Positions 11,901-24,462 of a DNA stretch of 64,000 nucleotides are shown piece by piece (positions within the stretch are counted from its first letter, which is position 1; every line of letters begins with the position of its first letter). The position numbers were made by a program, and so were the translations under genes. The notes beneath the pieces are model-generated. The model saw only the letters and a program-made list of their open reading frames with translations, was not told where the DNA came from and ran no database searches. This DNA is from Eurosta solidaginis (taxonomy: Eukaryota > Arthropoda > Insecta > Diptera > Tephritidae): the NCBI RefSeq assembly GCF_040869045.1, contig NC_090319.1, forward strand, positions 287,095,693 through 287,159,692. The letters run 5' to 3'.

Positions 11901-14170
11901 CCTTGTTGTGGGAAATTATTGTTCGAATGTCTTTATATAAATAAATAAAAATGTTCAAGTTTCGAAACTTTTTGAAAATGCTCCGGCAGCTCCCGTAAAG
12001 ATCTCAAGGTAGAGTGCGAAACACCAAACATTTAGGTTAAATCATACAAACCAAATTTAGCTTTCAGTGACACTGAATAAATTTAATTGAATAAATTTGT
12101 TCAATAAATGTTTTTGTTTTGTATGAATAAGGTTTATTGAATAGTTGACTTAAAACTAACATCAAATAAAAATGTGTGCTTATTTATATTAATTCTACAT
12201 GTGACTTCATGTACGCCAAAGTACGTGACCATGGTTGTATATGTGTATGCTCCGGTCACACGCTTTAATTGCAACCTAAGCCTAAATTAAAGTCACACGT
12301 TTGATGAAGAATGCAGACGAAATTAGAGATGAATTTTGTTCGTTGCATTGCATTTCTCCCAAACTGTGATAATTTAAATATTCACGTCGGCGTCAACAGT
12401 TTCAGTAGGTGAATGATTAGCCCAAACTTCTATTAATAATCACACACTCGTTTTTGTCTGTTATTAATGAGTATTCAGTCATTATTATAATTATATTACT
12501 ATACTACCTACATTGGTAAACTTTAATTCCTAAAAACATAATACTTGAACATCGTAATTACATATTATGGCGACCCCATGTTGAGTACACACTCAACGAA
12601 TGATAACCTGTGAAATCATTTGCATCCTACCCCTATAAAGTAACCACAATTTCGCCACACTTACAACTGAATGCTTAAATAGATTACTTATCAAACAGCA
12701 CACTTTGATCGTATCCTTGCACTCTTGCATTAATGACAAAACGTTCAAGTATGTGTACGCAATCTCTTATCACAACGCCTCATTAGATGTCTGGAGCAAA
12801 ATGTACAAGTGCACTAATTTGCATCTCAATAAAGTACTTATTAGGATGGTCTCACTTTAAATAGTTTTGGAAAAGAGTTTTTTTGTTGAATTGCTAGTAT
12901 TCCAAGCTGGGAATAGAATATATAGAAGCCGCCTATCCGGGTACATGAGGAAATTAATTCAAAACAAATTTGTAACGATTATTTCCAAAAAAACTAGATA
13001 AACTAGTATAGCCCGGAGCCGAAAATTTTTTAGATAAAAATATATCAACACTGAAGCTTGTATGGAGATTTCCAGACATTGGAAACATAAATTTCTCTTA
13101 TTTTGAGATGGGTCACAGGCCCTATTTGATGAATCAAACTATTCGATATGGCACTGAGTTTACGTTGTGTAGCTTCAATCAAAGTTTCACTAACCACGCA
13201 TAACTATTTTAATTGGCGTATCATTTTTGGATATTTGAGCCCTCAGTACAACATTTACAACCTACGCACTGATGAAGCGCCCATGCGTTTGGGTTAAGCC
13301 AAAATGAAGTTTAAATCTATTCCACATTTCGTATTAATATACATGATAATGTACAGATCTATGAGTGCACATTTCATTTTGCAATACTTGCCATATTAGC
13401 AGTATGCAGTGAATACCAGAGATGTAGATTTAGTAGCTACTGATATGTGCATATGGAAATTAAATTTATATAGGAGGTGCCGCGCTATCTTTTCCAATTT
13501 TTGGTAAAACTTTGGTATTCACAATATTTTGCAGCTACGCCAAGTTTCAGTGGTCTGACTTAAGCGATTCAGCAGATATGCGAAATCGAAATAAAAAAAT
13601 GTATGAGAGATGCCGCACTCTTTCTAAATTTCATCTACTTTTCAACATACTGGCGATATTATCTTCAGAGATATATGATTTTTCATAGGTTGATCTATAT
13701 CAGGTGCCACAACCCCTATAAATGAAAAATTTTCATGTGGCGTATTTAAATATAGATGTAGGATAGATCACTGAGAAAAACTTATATATATTATAAATAA
13801 AAAAGCATATCTCACTGAGAGAAATATTTACCTTCAAATTAAGGATTTCTACAGTGATTTGACGAGATTAATTTTATTGCACCACCACAAAACAAAAAAA
13901 AAAAAAAAAAAAAAAATAAATTGGATCTGGCAATCAAAAGTATTTTTTGGGCGATTTTTGAGGTTGGGGCCAAATCCCGACGCGTTCGGTAAACTCTGGT
14001 ATCGGATTCAATGCATCGGAATTCATGTGTAGCATTACTCGATCCGACGATATTTTTTTTTTAGTGTGGCTGTGTTGTGTCGAACAATTTGTTAAAAATG
14101 TGGCTTAGTCTGCATAATATTTAAAACTTTTTCTTTGTTTTGTGTTCCGCTCGGTATAACGGTGAGTCTC
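11901..14170. other. gene-free AT-rich region with old repeat phrases
   Basis: There is no convincing frame. Between about 13,440 and 13,740 phrases such as 'AGGTGCCGCGC', 'GAGATGCCGCAC' and 'CAGGTGCCACAACCC' recur, which resembles eroded dispersed-repeat sequence. An A-rich run lies at about 13,873-13,917. Confidence 0.4.
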
Positions 14171-14174
14171 TTTA

Positions 14175-14765
14175 CGTAGACCTATGATTTTTTTTGGTCA
14201 GTTTCGTAATATTTACGTGACTGTTTTTGGGCTCATCTCCGACTCGGAATTATTTTTTGGAACATTTCATAATCATATCCGTTCAATTACGGCATTTTTT
14301 TTCGGTATAGTTTCGGGAACGTTCCGGGACCTCTGCTTAAGAATTTTAGGAGAAGTGACAGTTCAGGTACTGCTCTTTTGTATATTTCGGCATTGTTCCT
14401 GGGATCATATATGGGCTATTCGGGCACTTCAGGAAGGTTTTTGGGTTCATATCTGAACTAATTTTGGGATTGAATTTAAGGCCATGTTCACACAGTTTTG
14501 GAATCAACTCAGGTTTATTTCGAGATAATTCGGGACTATTTCTTGAAAATTTCGGAATAATTTCGGGATTTGTTTTGGATACCGGAGTTTTTGGGAGTAA
14601 TTTCGGTACCGCTGTGGGATTTCGGTACTACCTTTTGGTAATTTTGCCTACAGAACTATCTGCAGACTATTTAGGAATATTTTGGATTTTTTTTAGGGAT
14701 TATCTTGGTACTAATTCGGAATCATTCCACCCTAATTGTTCTCTACTTAGGGAACAATTGTTATG
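14175..14765. repeat. degenerate short-period array, TTTCGGGAT type
   Basis: Recurring TTTCGGGAC, TTCGGAA, TTTTGGGAT and ATTTCGGG motifs every 12-25 bases form the reverse-complement counterpart of the 9.0 kb block. Two long open frames here (14,184-14,456 and 14,464-14,766) are by-products of the TT-rich bias: their products are Phe/Gly-rich low-complexity strings. Confidence 0.6.
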
Positions 14766-14774
14766 AGACTTGTT

Positions 14775-14863
14775 TGATTGGTTCAAATTTATAATGAAAC
14801 TCAACACTATGGACACATTCAGTCTATGTGAGTTCTTTAATGACCTTTAGCTTAACCTATACT
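14775..14863 (+). mobile_element. possible 3' tail of an I-like retrotransposon
   Basis: The phrase 'ACATTCAGTCTATGTGAG' followed by 'CTTAACCTA' matches the 3' untranslated end at about 52,978-53,036 of the RNase H-bearing element. It is short and diverged. Confidence 0.35.
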
Positions 14864-16774
14864 CTTTGGAATGCGAGCACAGTATGAGCTTCTTATAATT
14901 TTTTTATTTCTTTCTTTTATTTATATTTTAGTTGGTATTATTTCTATTTTTAAAACACTGTATGCATCATGATAAAAAAACCTTCAAGGCATAACCGTTT
15001 CTGACATTTTAATATTTTCCGAAATGAAAAAATTTAAAATTTCTCAACTGCATAAATATATTTTAATTTTTTTCTTAAATAAAAATGAGTTTGATTATTT
15101 TGCTTTGTTTATTTTTTGATTTCCTTTTGTTATGAGATTGATTTTTAAATTTTATACCGCGCAAAAACTTCAAAAAAAAAAAAATCCGTGTAGACCAGAA
15201 GAGAGAACAGTTAAACCCCCAATTGTTTTTATCATGGTATGGATCTCTTTAAGTATAATATTGAAAACTTATTTGCAGAAAGTTGTATAATTGTTGTTTT
15301 GTGAACATTTGCGGACCTCCATATTTTGTAATGCTTGATAGTAAGAACATAAGGTCTGTTGCCAGCCAAGACTGGTTGCCTCAATAGCTCCAAATAAACT
15401 TTAAAGAGGGCTAGTAAGCTTTCAATTGAAATGATCAAATAATTTAAGATTGAAGCTGACTGCATATTACGCCTGGTTTTCTAAACTTTTTCGCTCCAAA
15501 GGAATCACCCTTACCCACATACATATTTATGCACATAGCTATTCACTGCATATTGTAGATTCCCATAACCACAGATGACTTAATTACATTTAAGCTTATT
15601 CAACACATTATCATCACATTGCACTGAATTTTACATTCTAGGGAATGACACAGTCTCCTACTCTTTGTTTCATTCTCAAGTCTGCCTCCGCATGTCGAGC
15701 ACCTTCAGTGCATTCTAATACTTTACTAGATTCTTGATATTTTACACAACATTGCCGTTCTTGTGGTTTGATTTTATAAAACATAATTTGTAGGTTTATA
15801 GGGAAGCATATTGTTTTTATGTTTTGAACTGTGAATTCATGTAGGTGCATAGAAATTACAACCTGCAGATACATTTGTAACTATTTACATACAAAGTCTT
15901 TATACCAGCTTGTGCACGTAGATATCAAATGTGTGCATGTTTAATATTCAATGCAATGCCTTGTTATTTCATAAAGTTATTTGCGATACACAAAAATGTT
16001 TGGTACTTTTATGAATGAGCTTGAGCACATTTTTAGTAGTAAATTTTTGGGATACTTTTGAATTTAATGGTTTAATTTCGTAACATCATGTAGATGTCAG
16101 AAAGCGTAACTTATGCCCCAAACCCTAGGTGAAATTATTTACAGATAAAGCCACCAATTTCACGGTTTTTGATCTTTTTGTTTTATGTCATCGTTTCACC
16201 TTCTACAATTTTCATACTGTAACTACGTAGTTTACTTCAAATATGTCCATATATTATTACAATTATATAGTTATTTCTTTTGATGATTGTCTTCATTCAT
16301 AACGCCAACTCGTTAGTTCGACTAGCTGTTTGTTTCCCTATCGTCTATATCAATGATGTAATTAATTTTTTAATTGGTTTTTGTGTTCTAGCATTTCAGT
16401 AAATATTTCTTTATTTTCTCCGATTACCATCTACTATTTTTCTTTTATATAAGCCCCGAACTTTCATTGTTTACGCCAGCTACTTTTTTGTTCATTGTTG
16501 TTCCTTCAATTCATCAAAGCTATACATTTCATGTTTCCAGGCCTAGATTAATTTGTTCCAATAATGTAGAGCACTAGAAAGACGTGAGTCTTTAATATTT
16601 CCTGGCCGAATCTCAGACATGTTTACGGTTGTAGGATAAGCCCCAGGAACGCGATACATATAATATAAAAACTCGAAATAAGAACACCTGCGAAAATAAA
16701 GAAATAAACAGCTGTTGGCTTTGGTGTTACCACCTTGGAGGTTTTTTTCAACTCCACCTCAACTCGATATGTAA
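14864..16774. other. gene-free AT-rich region
   Basis: There are no recognised genes, repeats or RNA. Chance frames at 15,232-15,465 and 15,638-15,874 lack any domain. Confidence 0.5.
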
Positions 16775-17020
16775 TGTACGATATCAACTGGAGAAATGTG
16801 TTGAATATTAATTTGAGAACTGTACATTTCTCAAAATCTCTCGAAATTAGGATAATAATTGGAAAATATTAATGACATTGGAGATCAACTCGAAACTCTT
16901 AATTTTACAAAATTTCTCAAAGATTGGATAGTGATTGGAGAATGAAGTTGGATATCAACTCGGGAACTATCTGGTTTAAGAATAATTAAATAATGATGTT
17001 GGATATCACTTCCAGAACTA
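16775..17020. repeat. imperfect tandem repeat, about 70-100 bp units
   Basis: A phrase of the form GATATCAACTCG-GAACT recurs near 16,780, 16,880, 16,950 and 17,003, each followed by variants of ATTTCTCAAA and GGAGAAT. Units are diverged and unequal in length. Confidence 0.45.
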
Positions 17021-17609
17021 GATATATATTTTGCTGGAGAATTTTTCCTTTCCAAGATTGTTGGGTAAACAAAATCCAGCTGTTGCCGTATCTACAAATT
17101 ATCTAGATAATAAAAAAACAATGTTGCCGCACAAAAAAGCCTACCCCAAAGGCGGCCTTAAACTGTGACTGAAAAACTGCTCAGTGGTTTAGCGGGAGTT
17201 TAAATTTGACTAAGGTTCAAGCAAACTTATTTTAAGCTTATGTAGCTTAACCAACTACTGGAAAACCGGGCCTAACACGCATTAATCAAAAAGTACAGTA
17301 AATTGCTGACTTAGAGCTTTCCACTTTTATAATGACAGTCAAACCAAGCAAAATATTTTCTTTTTCAAAAATAAAAGGCTTGCTCTAGATGTAATCTGAT
17401 AATATAAATATGGTAATAACAGTGGTGCCAATCCAATGGATTTCACAGCAAATATATACATAGAATTCAAAAATGTACAGCTTCTTAAAGACAAAATCAA
17501 AAATCGACACAGTTTAGGTCAATATACCGAAAAAAAGACAAATGGTAACCACTTATTTCTTCGAGACAGTCGCAATTTTTTAAATTTTGAATTTGTTCAT
17601 GATACTCTC
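17021..17609. other. gene-free stretch
   Basis: No feature recognised. A frame at 17,436-17,690 runs into the degenerate array and has no known domain. Confidence 0.4.
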
Positions 17610-18560
17610 AACGAATCGGCTAATTTTCTGGAACCGTCATCTTTCGTTGAACGTTTTACGCTTTTGGAACCAGTTACCAGTCCTTTTTGATCTGGCTTCT
17701 TCTTTGGACCGGTACATTTTTTTTGGGACAGAACATTTTTTTGAACTGTTTACCTGTTTTTACTTTCTTACTTACATTACATTTTTTGTACCGGTTGCCT
17801 CTTTTGGAGCGGTAGCTATTTTTGGCCCGTCTATTTCTAACCGGCTAATTTTTTTTTGAACTGGGATTTTTTTGAACTGTTTACTTGTTTTAACCGGTTA
17901 TTTCTTTTGCACCGGTAACCGGGTTTCAAACGGTAACGATTTTGAGCAGGTTGCTTTTTTTCAACCGGCAAAATTTTCTGAAGCGGTTATTTTTTGAGCA
18001 GGTTATTTATTTTTGATATATGTTACATGTTAAAGTTCACAATTTTACAAGAACCTGCTACATTTTTTGAATCGGCTACCTTTCCGGTGTCTTTTTAGAA
18101 GCGTTTTCTTTGTTTCAGAACCAATCACTTCTTGCATCAGTTTCTAATTTGCAACCAGAAAAGTTTTGGAACCGCTCACTGTTATTGACATCGGTTTCTT
18201 TGTAATAACTAACCGTTACTTTATTGAACAGGCTTCAATTTTTGAATAGGCTTTTCTTTGGAACCGGTTACGTTTTTGGTACTTGTTTCTCTTTTGGTAT
18301 CGTTTACTTTTTTAGGCAGTCACTTTTCTGCAAACGGTTGCTTTTTTGAAACCGGTTACTTTTAAAAACCGGTTACTTTTTAGAAACTCGTTACTGTTTT
18401 CGAACCCTTTACTGTTTTAGAACTGGTTACTGTTCAGACCCGGTTATTTCTTTGAAACTGGTTACTTTTTTAAAACTTTTACCATTTCAGAAATGGTAAT
18501 TTTTTTTGAAAACCTCGACCTTTTGTACTTTTTTTAATTTTTAAAAACTCCTTACCTTTT
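17610..18560. repeat. degenerate short-period array, GAACCGGTTACTTTTT type
   Basis: Over about 950 bp the core (A)ACCGGTTAC, or one-mismatch variants of it, recurs about every 20-25 bases with T-rich filler (TTTTTTGAA). The best-preserved stretch is 18,255-18,480. Weaker remnants continue near 19,020-19,140. The frame at 17,587-17,859 is a by-product. Confidence 0.65.
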
Positions 18561-18737
18561 AAAAATTTGTCAACTCTGTCTAATTTTTTGAAGGTTTTTT
18601 TTAACTGATATATACTTTAGAAACTGAAATTTTGTAATATATATTTAGTAAGATTTTTTAGACCATATTTTTGAAGTGATAACATCTTTTTTAGTTTTTT
18701 TTGGTCTTTCTAGATAGTCGTTTCATTTCACGTGTTC

Positions 18738-18800
18738 CTCCGTTATTCACAATAGCTCCGTTATTCACAATAGCTCCGTTATTCACAGTAGCTCCGTTAT
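18738..18800. repeat. 18-bp tandem repeat, 3.5 copies
   Basis: The unit CTCCGTTATTCACAATAG starts at 18,738, 18,756, 18,774 and (partial) 18,792. The full units differ by only one base. Confidence 0.9.
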
Positions 18801-20569
18801 TATATAATATTTAAATTCCGTTATTTCTAGCAACAATGTTAATTTTGTGGTTTTTAAATGGTACCACGGATGCTCTGCCCATTCCAACTTCCCAAGTTCA
18901 CAAACAGGGGGGCGTCAAGCCATCCCTTCCGCCTGTTTTTGTGTCCAGCGTAACCAAGCCTAAAAATATCTTTATCTGAGCTGTGGATTGCTGACGCTTC
19001 CCAGTTGAAACCCAAAATCCAACTGAAGTGGTAACCTTTTGGAACTCCTTTTTTGTTATGAATTGTTCACTTTTGCGAAGACTTTAACTTTTTTCGAACT
19101 AATAATAGCTTTAGAATCTTTTACGCCTTTTAAAACTGGCAACTTTAACATTTGCTAAAATGAATGTATAATTTTTTCGTTATAAACTACAACGAAATGC
19201 TCAAATACCCTAGAACCGCCAGACATTTGCTACTCAAAAATATTATTATAAGAAATGTCAAAAATATCTACTAAAATGTGTTCCTGATTGAACGTGGCTC
19301 AGAAGTAAATCCGAAGCTATAAGTAATATTTAATCTGAACTATTTTATTGATGTGATTATGGCCAGTGTCCGAGAGTGCCATCATATATATGGTTATCTG
19401 AAAACAGTGGAATTTTCCACAGCACTTCGACTTATTCCCATCTTTATTCAATAACTATTATTTGTTGTCAGAGAATTCTCATTTGGAAATGTAATTATTA
19501 AAACTCAGAACTGTTCATTAGAGGAATTTTCTTTGCAGTGAGCGCCAACATTTATGGTATACACAAGCTGTGATATTAAGTTTGTACTAAAGTTTACACA
19601 AAAGTGTTTGTAATAAAACTCTGGCTGATTCTTTGACGTTGCCGTTACACACTCAAGCTTCAAAGCAAAGTCGGTTAAGTGGGTGGATTAAGAATTTCGA
19701 TGGCTGATCAAAGTGGGTGTGCTACTAATGCTTAATAAATACATACATATAACTTTAAATATTTTGTGTGTGCTTAAAAACAATCGTAAGTTAATATGGG
19801 TGTGTTAATGGGACGCGCTCATCCATGAAATTTACGCTAATGCGAGTGGACTGTAGTACAAACTAGACACAACATGGGTATATATATACATAAATACATA
19901 CGCGTTTTATAAACACGAAGGTGTGTACTTTGAGTTTTCTTTTGTCTGAAATTCTTATATGTGTTGGTTGATCCAGTTAATATAGAAAGGATTCGGTCTA
20001 ATATGGCAGAATGGATGATGGAAGAGTTGCTTGAATTGTTTTCATATACACTTAAGGGTTGTTAAAATGCTTTCAACCTAAATAATTACACGAAAAGATG
20101 GAATTAAGTGCACTAGAAAATTGTTCGTAACCTTGTGTCAAAGGATACTTAAAAGATAGATATCAGAATCTTTTAGCTCTCAATAAGAAATTTGGTTGAT
20201 TGGGCAAATAAGCACAATCAATTATTTTCCTTTGCTTAGCTTCTTTCTTCAGTAGTATAAACACGTGTGCAACACTTCTGGTTTCGTAAAGCTACATTTA
20301 CGTTAAACTAATACGCACTGATTCATTCTAGGATGAACTGGGTGGCCAATATAGACCTCACATAGACTGATATGTCCATAGTGTTTGATTTATTCTAAGA
20401 GGGAACTACAATTTGAAACACAGTAAGTTAGGCAGTAAAAAAAGGCGTGTGTACCGGTAACCGTGAAGTTCGAAGTATAAACATAAAGATATACGTATAC
20501 AAAACTAATGACTTTATATTGACCACAGCTCACCCAGGAGTTAAACCACAACCAGAAACATATAATTTC
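18801..20569. other. gene-free region
   Basis: No gene recognised. ACAT microsatellite traces lie near 19,735-19,752 and 19,885-19,903. A frame at 20,390-20,695 overlaps the next array and is not supported. Confidence 0.45.
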
Positions 20570-21115
20570 AGAATTTTCGAATAAATCGATAAGTTTTCGA
20601 TATAGAACAGATGACTTTTTGATACCAAATCGATTACTTTTCCATATCAACTCGATAAGTTTTCGATGGCCATTCGGAGCCACGCCGATAAACAATTGTC
20701 AAAACTCCGATAACTTATCGATATCTTTTCTATGTTTAATACATAACTTTTTGATAACTAATCGATAGATTTTCGATTAAAGATAAATAAATAAATCGAT
20801 AAAATGTTGCTAAGACATTGATTCGATGTTTAATACATAACTTTCTGATAACTGCTAAAACATTGATAACATATCGATTATTTGCCAATAATTATTTGGT
20901 AACATATCAATAACTAATCGATTACATTTCGTTAATAATTCGAGAGCAAACTGATATTACGCCAATAAAAAGTCAGTGATTTATCGATAACCTTTGTCAT
21001 GGATGGAAAATTTGATAACTCGTGTTCGATTTGCAAATCCATAGCTCGGTTACACCTCTTTGGTAACAGAAATACAAAAAACCGATGACTACTGTTAACA
21101 CTTCGATAATTAAAT
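20570..21115. repeat. degenerate short-period array, ATCGATAA/TTTTCGAT type
   Basis: Cores ATCGATAA, TTTCGATA and TTGATAAC recur every 15-30 bases over about 540 bp with AT filler. The orientation is opposite to the related blocks at 36,985-37,135 and 51,540-51,930. Perfect TATCGAT sequences occur, close to the DRE motif (TATCGATA) known from Drosophila promoters. That resemblance may simply follow from the repeat core. Confidence 0.6.
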
Positions 21116-21189
21116 AATAGCACGCCGTCTGGTTTTGATTTCTAAACTTCACTTTCCTCTCACCTCCTAATTGCTAATACATTTTTATT

Positions 21190-21382
21190 AGTATTGACAA
21201 CGCGCTTGTGAAAATCAGCTGATACACGGGGTAGCCATTTATGTTCTTTTCATATTTAGGCAACACTTTTTTTCAGAAAAGAAAACGCTACAAAAAAAAA
21301 AGTTTTGCGCTTCAAGCATCATCCGTGATACCAAGACAATTGTAAAGGATCACGAGGATTATTTAATGGACGACATGAGGTA
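21190..21382 (+). promoter_or_regulatory. candidate host-gene promoter with short first coding exon (speculative)
   Basis: Just downstream of the ATCGAT array the base composition changes. The stretch contains an ATCAGCTGAT E-box-like site (about 21,215-21,225), GGCAACACTT (about 21,259-21,268), then a purine-rich leader. ATGGACGACATGAG follows at about 21,367, leading directly into GTATGAG, a fair splice donor. This layout would fit a TATA-less fly promoter with a 4-5 codon first exon, and it does not match any repeat seen elsewhere in the window. No downstream exon could be identified, so this remains a guess. Confidence 0.2.
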
Positions 21383-21640
21383 TGAGTGACTTTACGTGGG
21401 CTGCATGCATATGTATGTATGTATGTATTTAACTTCGATATTAATACCATTTTCCCGATATGAAAAATATGTATCAGATCTGTAAAAAGTAAGTGCTAGT
21501 AAGAAAGAAGTACAAGTATTACCACTGTAGTATTATTTTAGTGCAAGTATGGTACTTGGTATGTACAAAAGTTTTCTGATTTCTGTGAGAATTATTCAAA
21601 AAATTTTGATATCTTTTGTTAGATAAATGATTTGAAATGC

Positions 21641-22141
21641 CTGCCCACATAGCATATTGAAGATTTATTAAGGTATAAATCACCACAATGAGACATTTTC
21701 GACTCCTTTTGACGACTAAAAACTGTTTAATCAATTCTGCGATCAAAAGAAGACTCGAAATCGACTCCGTCTTATGAGTGAAATATGATTTATTGAAAAA
21801 GCAACAACAAAATGTAAAGCGATCACAACAAATGATTAACATAAGCTTCCAAATAGACTCTTAAATGTCTCGAGAAAAAATCGAAAACGTTAAAACACTC
21901 TTAAAATTATTCCCATAAGAATCATAAATGATGGTAAATATGACTCGAAAAAGACTAAATACTGATTAGAAATATAGTTTAAAAGAGGCTCACCAAGTGT
22001 AGCCGCGCGTACGGTACCATTTTCTCCCGACTAGGGAGTCTTTTCTGATCAGACAAGCGCATATATGCTTATTTTGATCAAGTTGGAGACTCGAAAAAGA
22101 CTCTAATATGATTAATAATTTCAAAAAATGCTGGGCGGGTG
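21641..22141. mobile_element. MITE-like element, about 500 bp
   Basis: The left edge CTGCCCACATAGCAT is an imperfect inverted match to the right edge ATGCTGGGCGGGTG. The right 130 bp share GGTACCATTTTCTCCCGAC with the ends at 4.8 and 7.6 kb. The interior is rich in GACTCGAAAAAGACT phrases. No open frame or clear target duplication was seen. Confidence 0.45.
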
Positions 22142-22654
22142 TATGTATTTGATTGTATTTGATTGGTACTGTGATACTTTTACTTGGTACTTACATTTTG
22201 AAGCACTTCTTTACGTGCACTTCATTGGTACTAGTTACAAGTAATTACTCAATACTTTCGAGGCATGTTGGAATAAACCTTTGCCTATCGTTGGTATATG
22301 TATATGTATGTAAGAAAAGAGTAAATTGTTTTAACTAGGCCTCAATTAACTAATAACTATTTATGTACGCAATATAATGATTATATTGCTCAGTAATTAA
22401 TTCAAAAATTGCAAAAGAATTATTGGTAATCAACATAAAAACCAATCAACAAATTTATATGATTTTTGGTTTAATTAATTTCTAAAAAAATTAATCAATT
22501 TCAATGAAGATAAAATGCATTATTGTGAATTAGGTTTGGTTATAATTTTTAAAATTTCAACTGCATCGTTGCAATTGTAATAAAAACTTTAAGTTTTTTA
22601 AGCCAAGCAAATAAAAAATACAAAAAAGTGGCCGACTTATAAATTAAATTAAAA

Positions 22655-24462
22655 CAAGTAAGGAAGGCTAAGTTCGGGTGTAACCGAACATTACATACTC
22701 AGCTGAGAGCTTTGGAGAAAAAATAAGGGAAAATCACCATGTAGGATAATGAGCCTAGGGTAACCTTGGAATGTGTTTCTATGACATTGGTATCAAATGG
22801 AAGGTATTAAAGAGTATTTTAAAAGGGAGTGGGCCATAGTTCTATAGGTGGACGCCATTTCGGGATATCGTCATAAAGGTGGAACAGGGGTGACTCTAGA
22901 ATGTGCTTTTACGATATGGGAATCAAATGAAAGGCGTTAATGAGTATTTTAATAGGTAGTGGGCCTTAGTTCTATAGCTGGACGCCTTTTCAAGATATCG
23001 CCATAAAGGTGGACCAGGGGTGACTCTAGAATGTGTTTGTACGATAAGGGTATCAAATTAAAGGTATTAATGAGGGTTTTAAAACCGAGTGATCCTTAGT
23101 AGTACATGTGAAGGCGTTTCGAGATATCGACCAAAATGTGGACCAGGGTGATCCAGAACATCATCTGTCGGGTACCGATAATTTATTTATATATGTAATA
23201 CCACGAAGAGTATTCCTGCCAAGATTCCAAGAGCTTTTAATTTCGCCCTGCAGAACTTTTTCATTTTATTCTACTTAATATGGGAGGTGTCACACCCATT
23301 TTACCAAGTTATATTTTGCGTCAATAAACCAATCGAATTACAATTTTTCATCCTTTTTTCATATATAGTATAGAATTATGGAATTTTTTTCAATTTTCGT
23401 AATTTTCGATATCGAAAAAGTGGGCGTGGTCATAGTCGGATTACGTCCATTTTTTGTGCCAAGATAAAGTGAGTTCAGCTAAGTACGTGAACTAAGTTTA
23501 GTTAAGATATATTGATTTTTGCTCAAGTTATCGTGTTAAGGGCCGAGCGGAAGGACAGACGGTCGACTGTGTATAAAAACTGGGCGTGGCTTTAACCGAT
23601 TTCGCCCTTTTTCACAGAAATAAGTTATCGTCCCAGAATCTAAGCCCATACCAAATTTCACACGGATTGCTAAATATTTGTTCGACCTATGGCATTAAAA
23701 GTATTCTAGACAAATTAAATGAAAAAGGGCGGAGCCACGCCCATTTTGAAATTTTCTTTTATTTTTGTATTTTGTTGTACCATATAATTACTGGAGTTGA
23801 ATGTTGACATAATTTACTTATAAACTGTAAAGATATTACATTTTTTGTTAAAATTTTACTTAAACTTTTTTTTTTTTAAAGTGGGCGTGTTCGTAATCCA
23901 ATTTTGCTAATTTTTATTTAGCACATATATAGTAATAGGAGTAGCGTTCCTGCCAAATTTCATCACCATATCTTCAACGACTGCTAAATTACAGCTTGCT
24001 AAACTTTGAAATTACCTTCTTTTAAAAGTAGGCGGTGACACGCTCATTGTCCAAAGTTTTAATAATTTTCTATTCTGCGTCATAAGTTCAAGTCACCTAC
24101 TAAGTTTCATCGCTTTAGCCATATTTGGTAATGAATTATCGCACTTTTTAAGTTTTTCGAAATTTTCGATATCGAAAAAGTGCTTGTGGTTATGGTCCGA
24201 TTTCGTTCATTTTAAATAGGGATCTGGGATGAGTGCCCAGGAACCTACATACCAAATTTCATCAAGAAACCTCAAAATTTACTCATGTTATCGTGTTTAC
24301 AGACGGACGGACGGACATGGCTAAATTAACTTCTTTTTTCGCCCAGATCATTTTGATATATAGAAGTCTATATCTATCTCGATTAGTTTATGCCGTTACG
24401 GATTGCCGTTATGCGAACAAAGTTAATATACTCTGTGAGCTCTGCTCAGCTGAGTGTAATAA
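22655..24462 (+). mobile_element. mini-me/Helentron-like non-autonomous element, copy A
   Basis: It begins CAAGTAAGGAAGG and then carries the hairpin GTTCGGGTGTAACCGAAC followed by ACTCAGCTGAGAGCT. It ends with GAGCTCTGCTCAGCTGAGTG, so subterminal ACTCAGCTGAG blocks face each other. Inside are three 130-bp tandem units (about 22,780-23,170), repeated GGGCGTGGC/GCCACGCCC blocks, paired ATATCGAAAAAGTG segments, and GACGGACGGACGG near the 3' end (24,302-24,314), the complement of the GTCY microsatellite described for dipteran mini-me elements. Open frames in it are incidental. The family link to DINE-1/mini-me is an inference from architecture. Confidence 0.7.

Noticed and set aside
14184..14766. 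Two adjacent open frames of about 90-100 codons
   Set aside because: They come from the TTTCGGGAT-type degenerate array, which is poor in stops in that frame; the products are Phe/Gly-rich without a domain.
20570..21115. Cluster of true DREF promoter sites
   Set aside because: The TATCGAT matches are explained by the degenerate repeat core; kept only as a testable idea in the findings.
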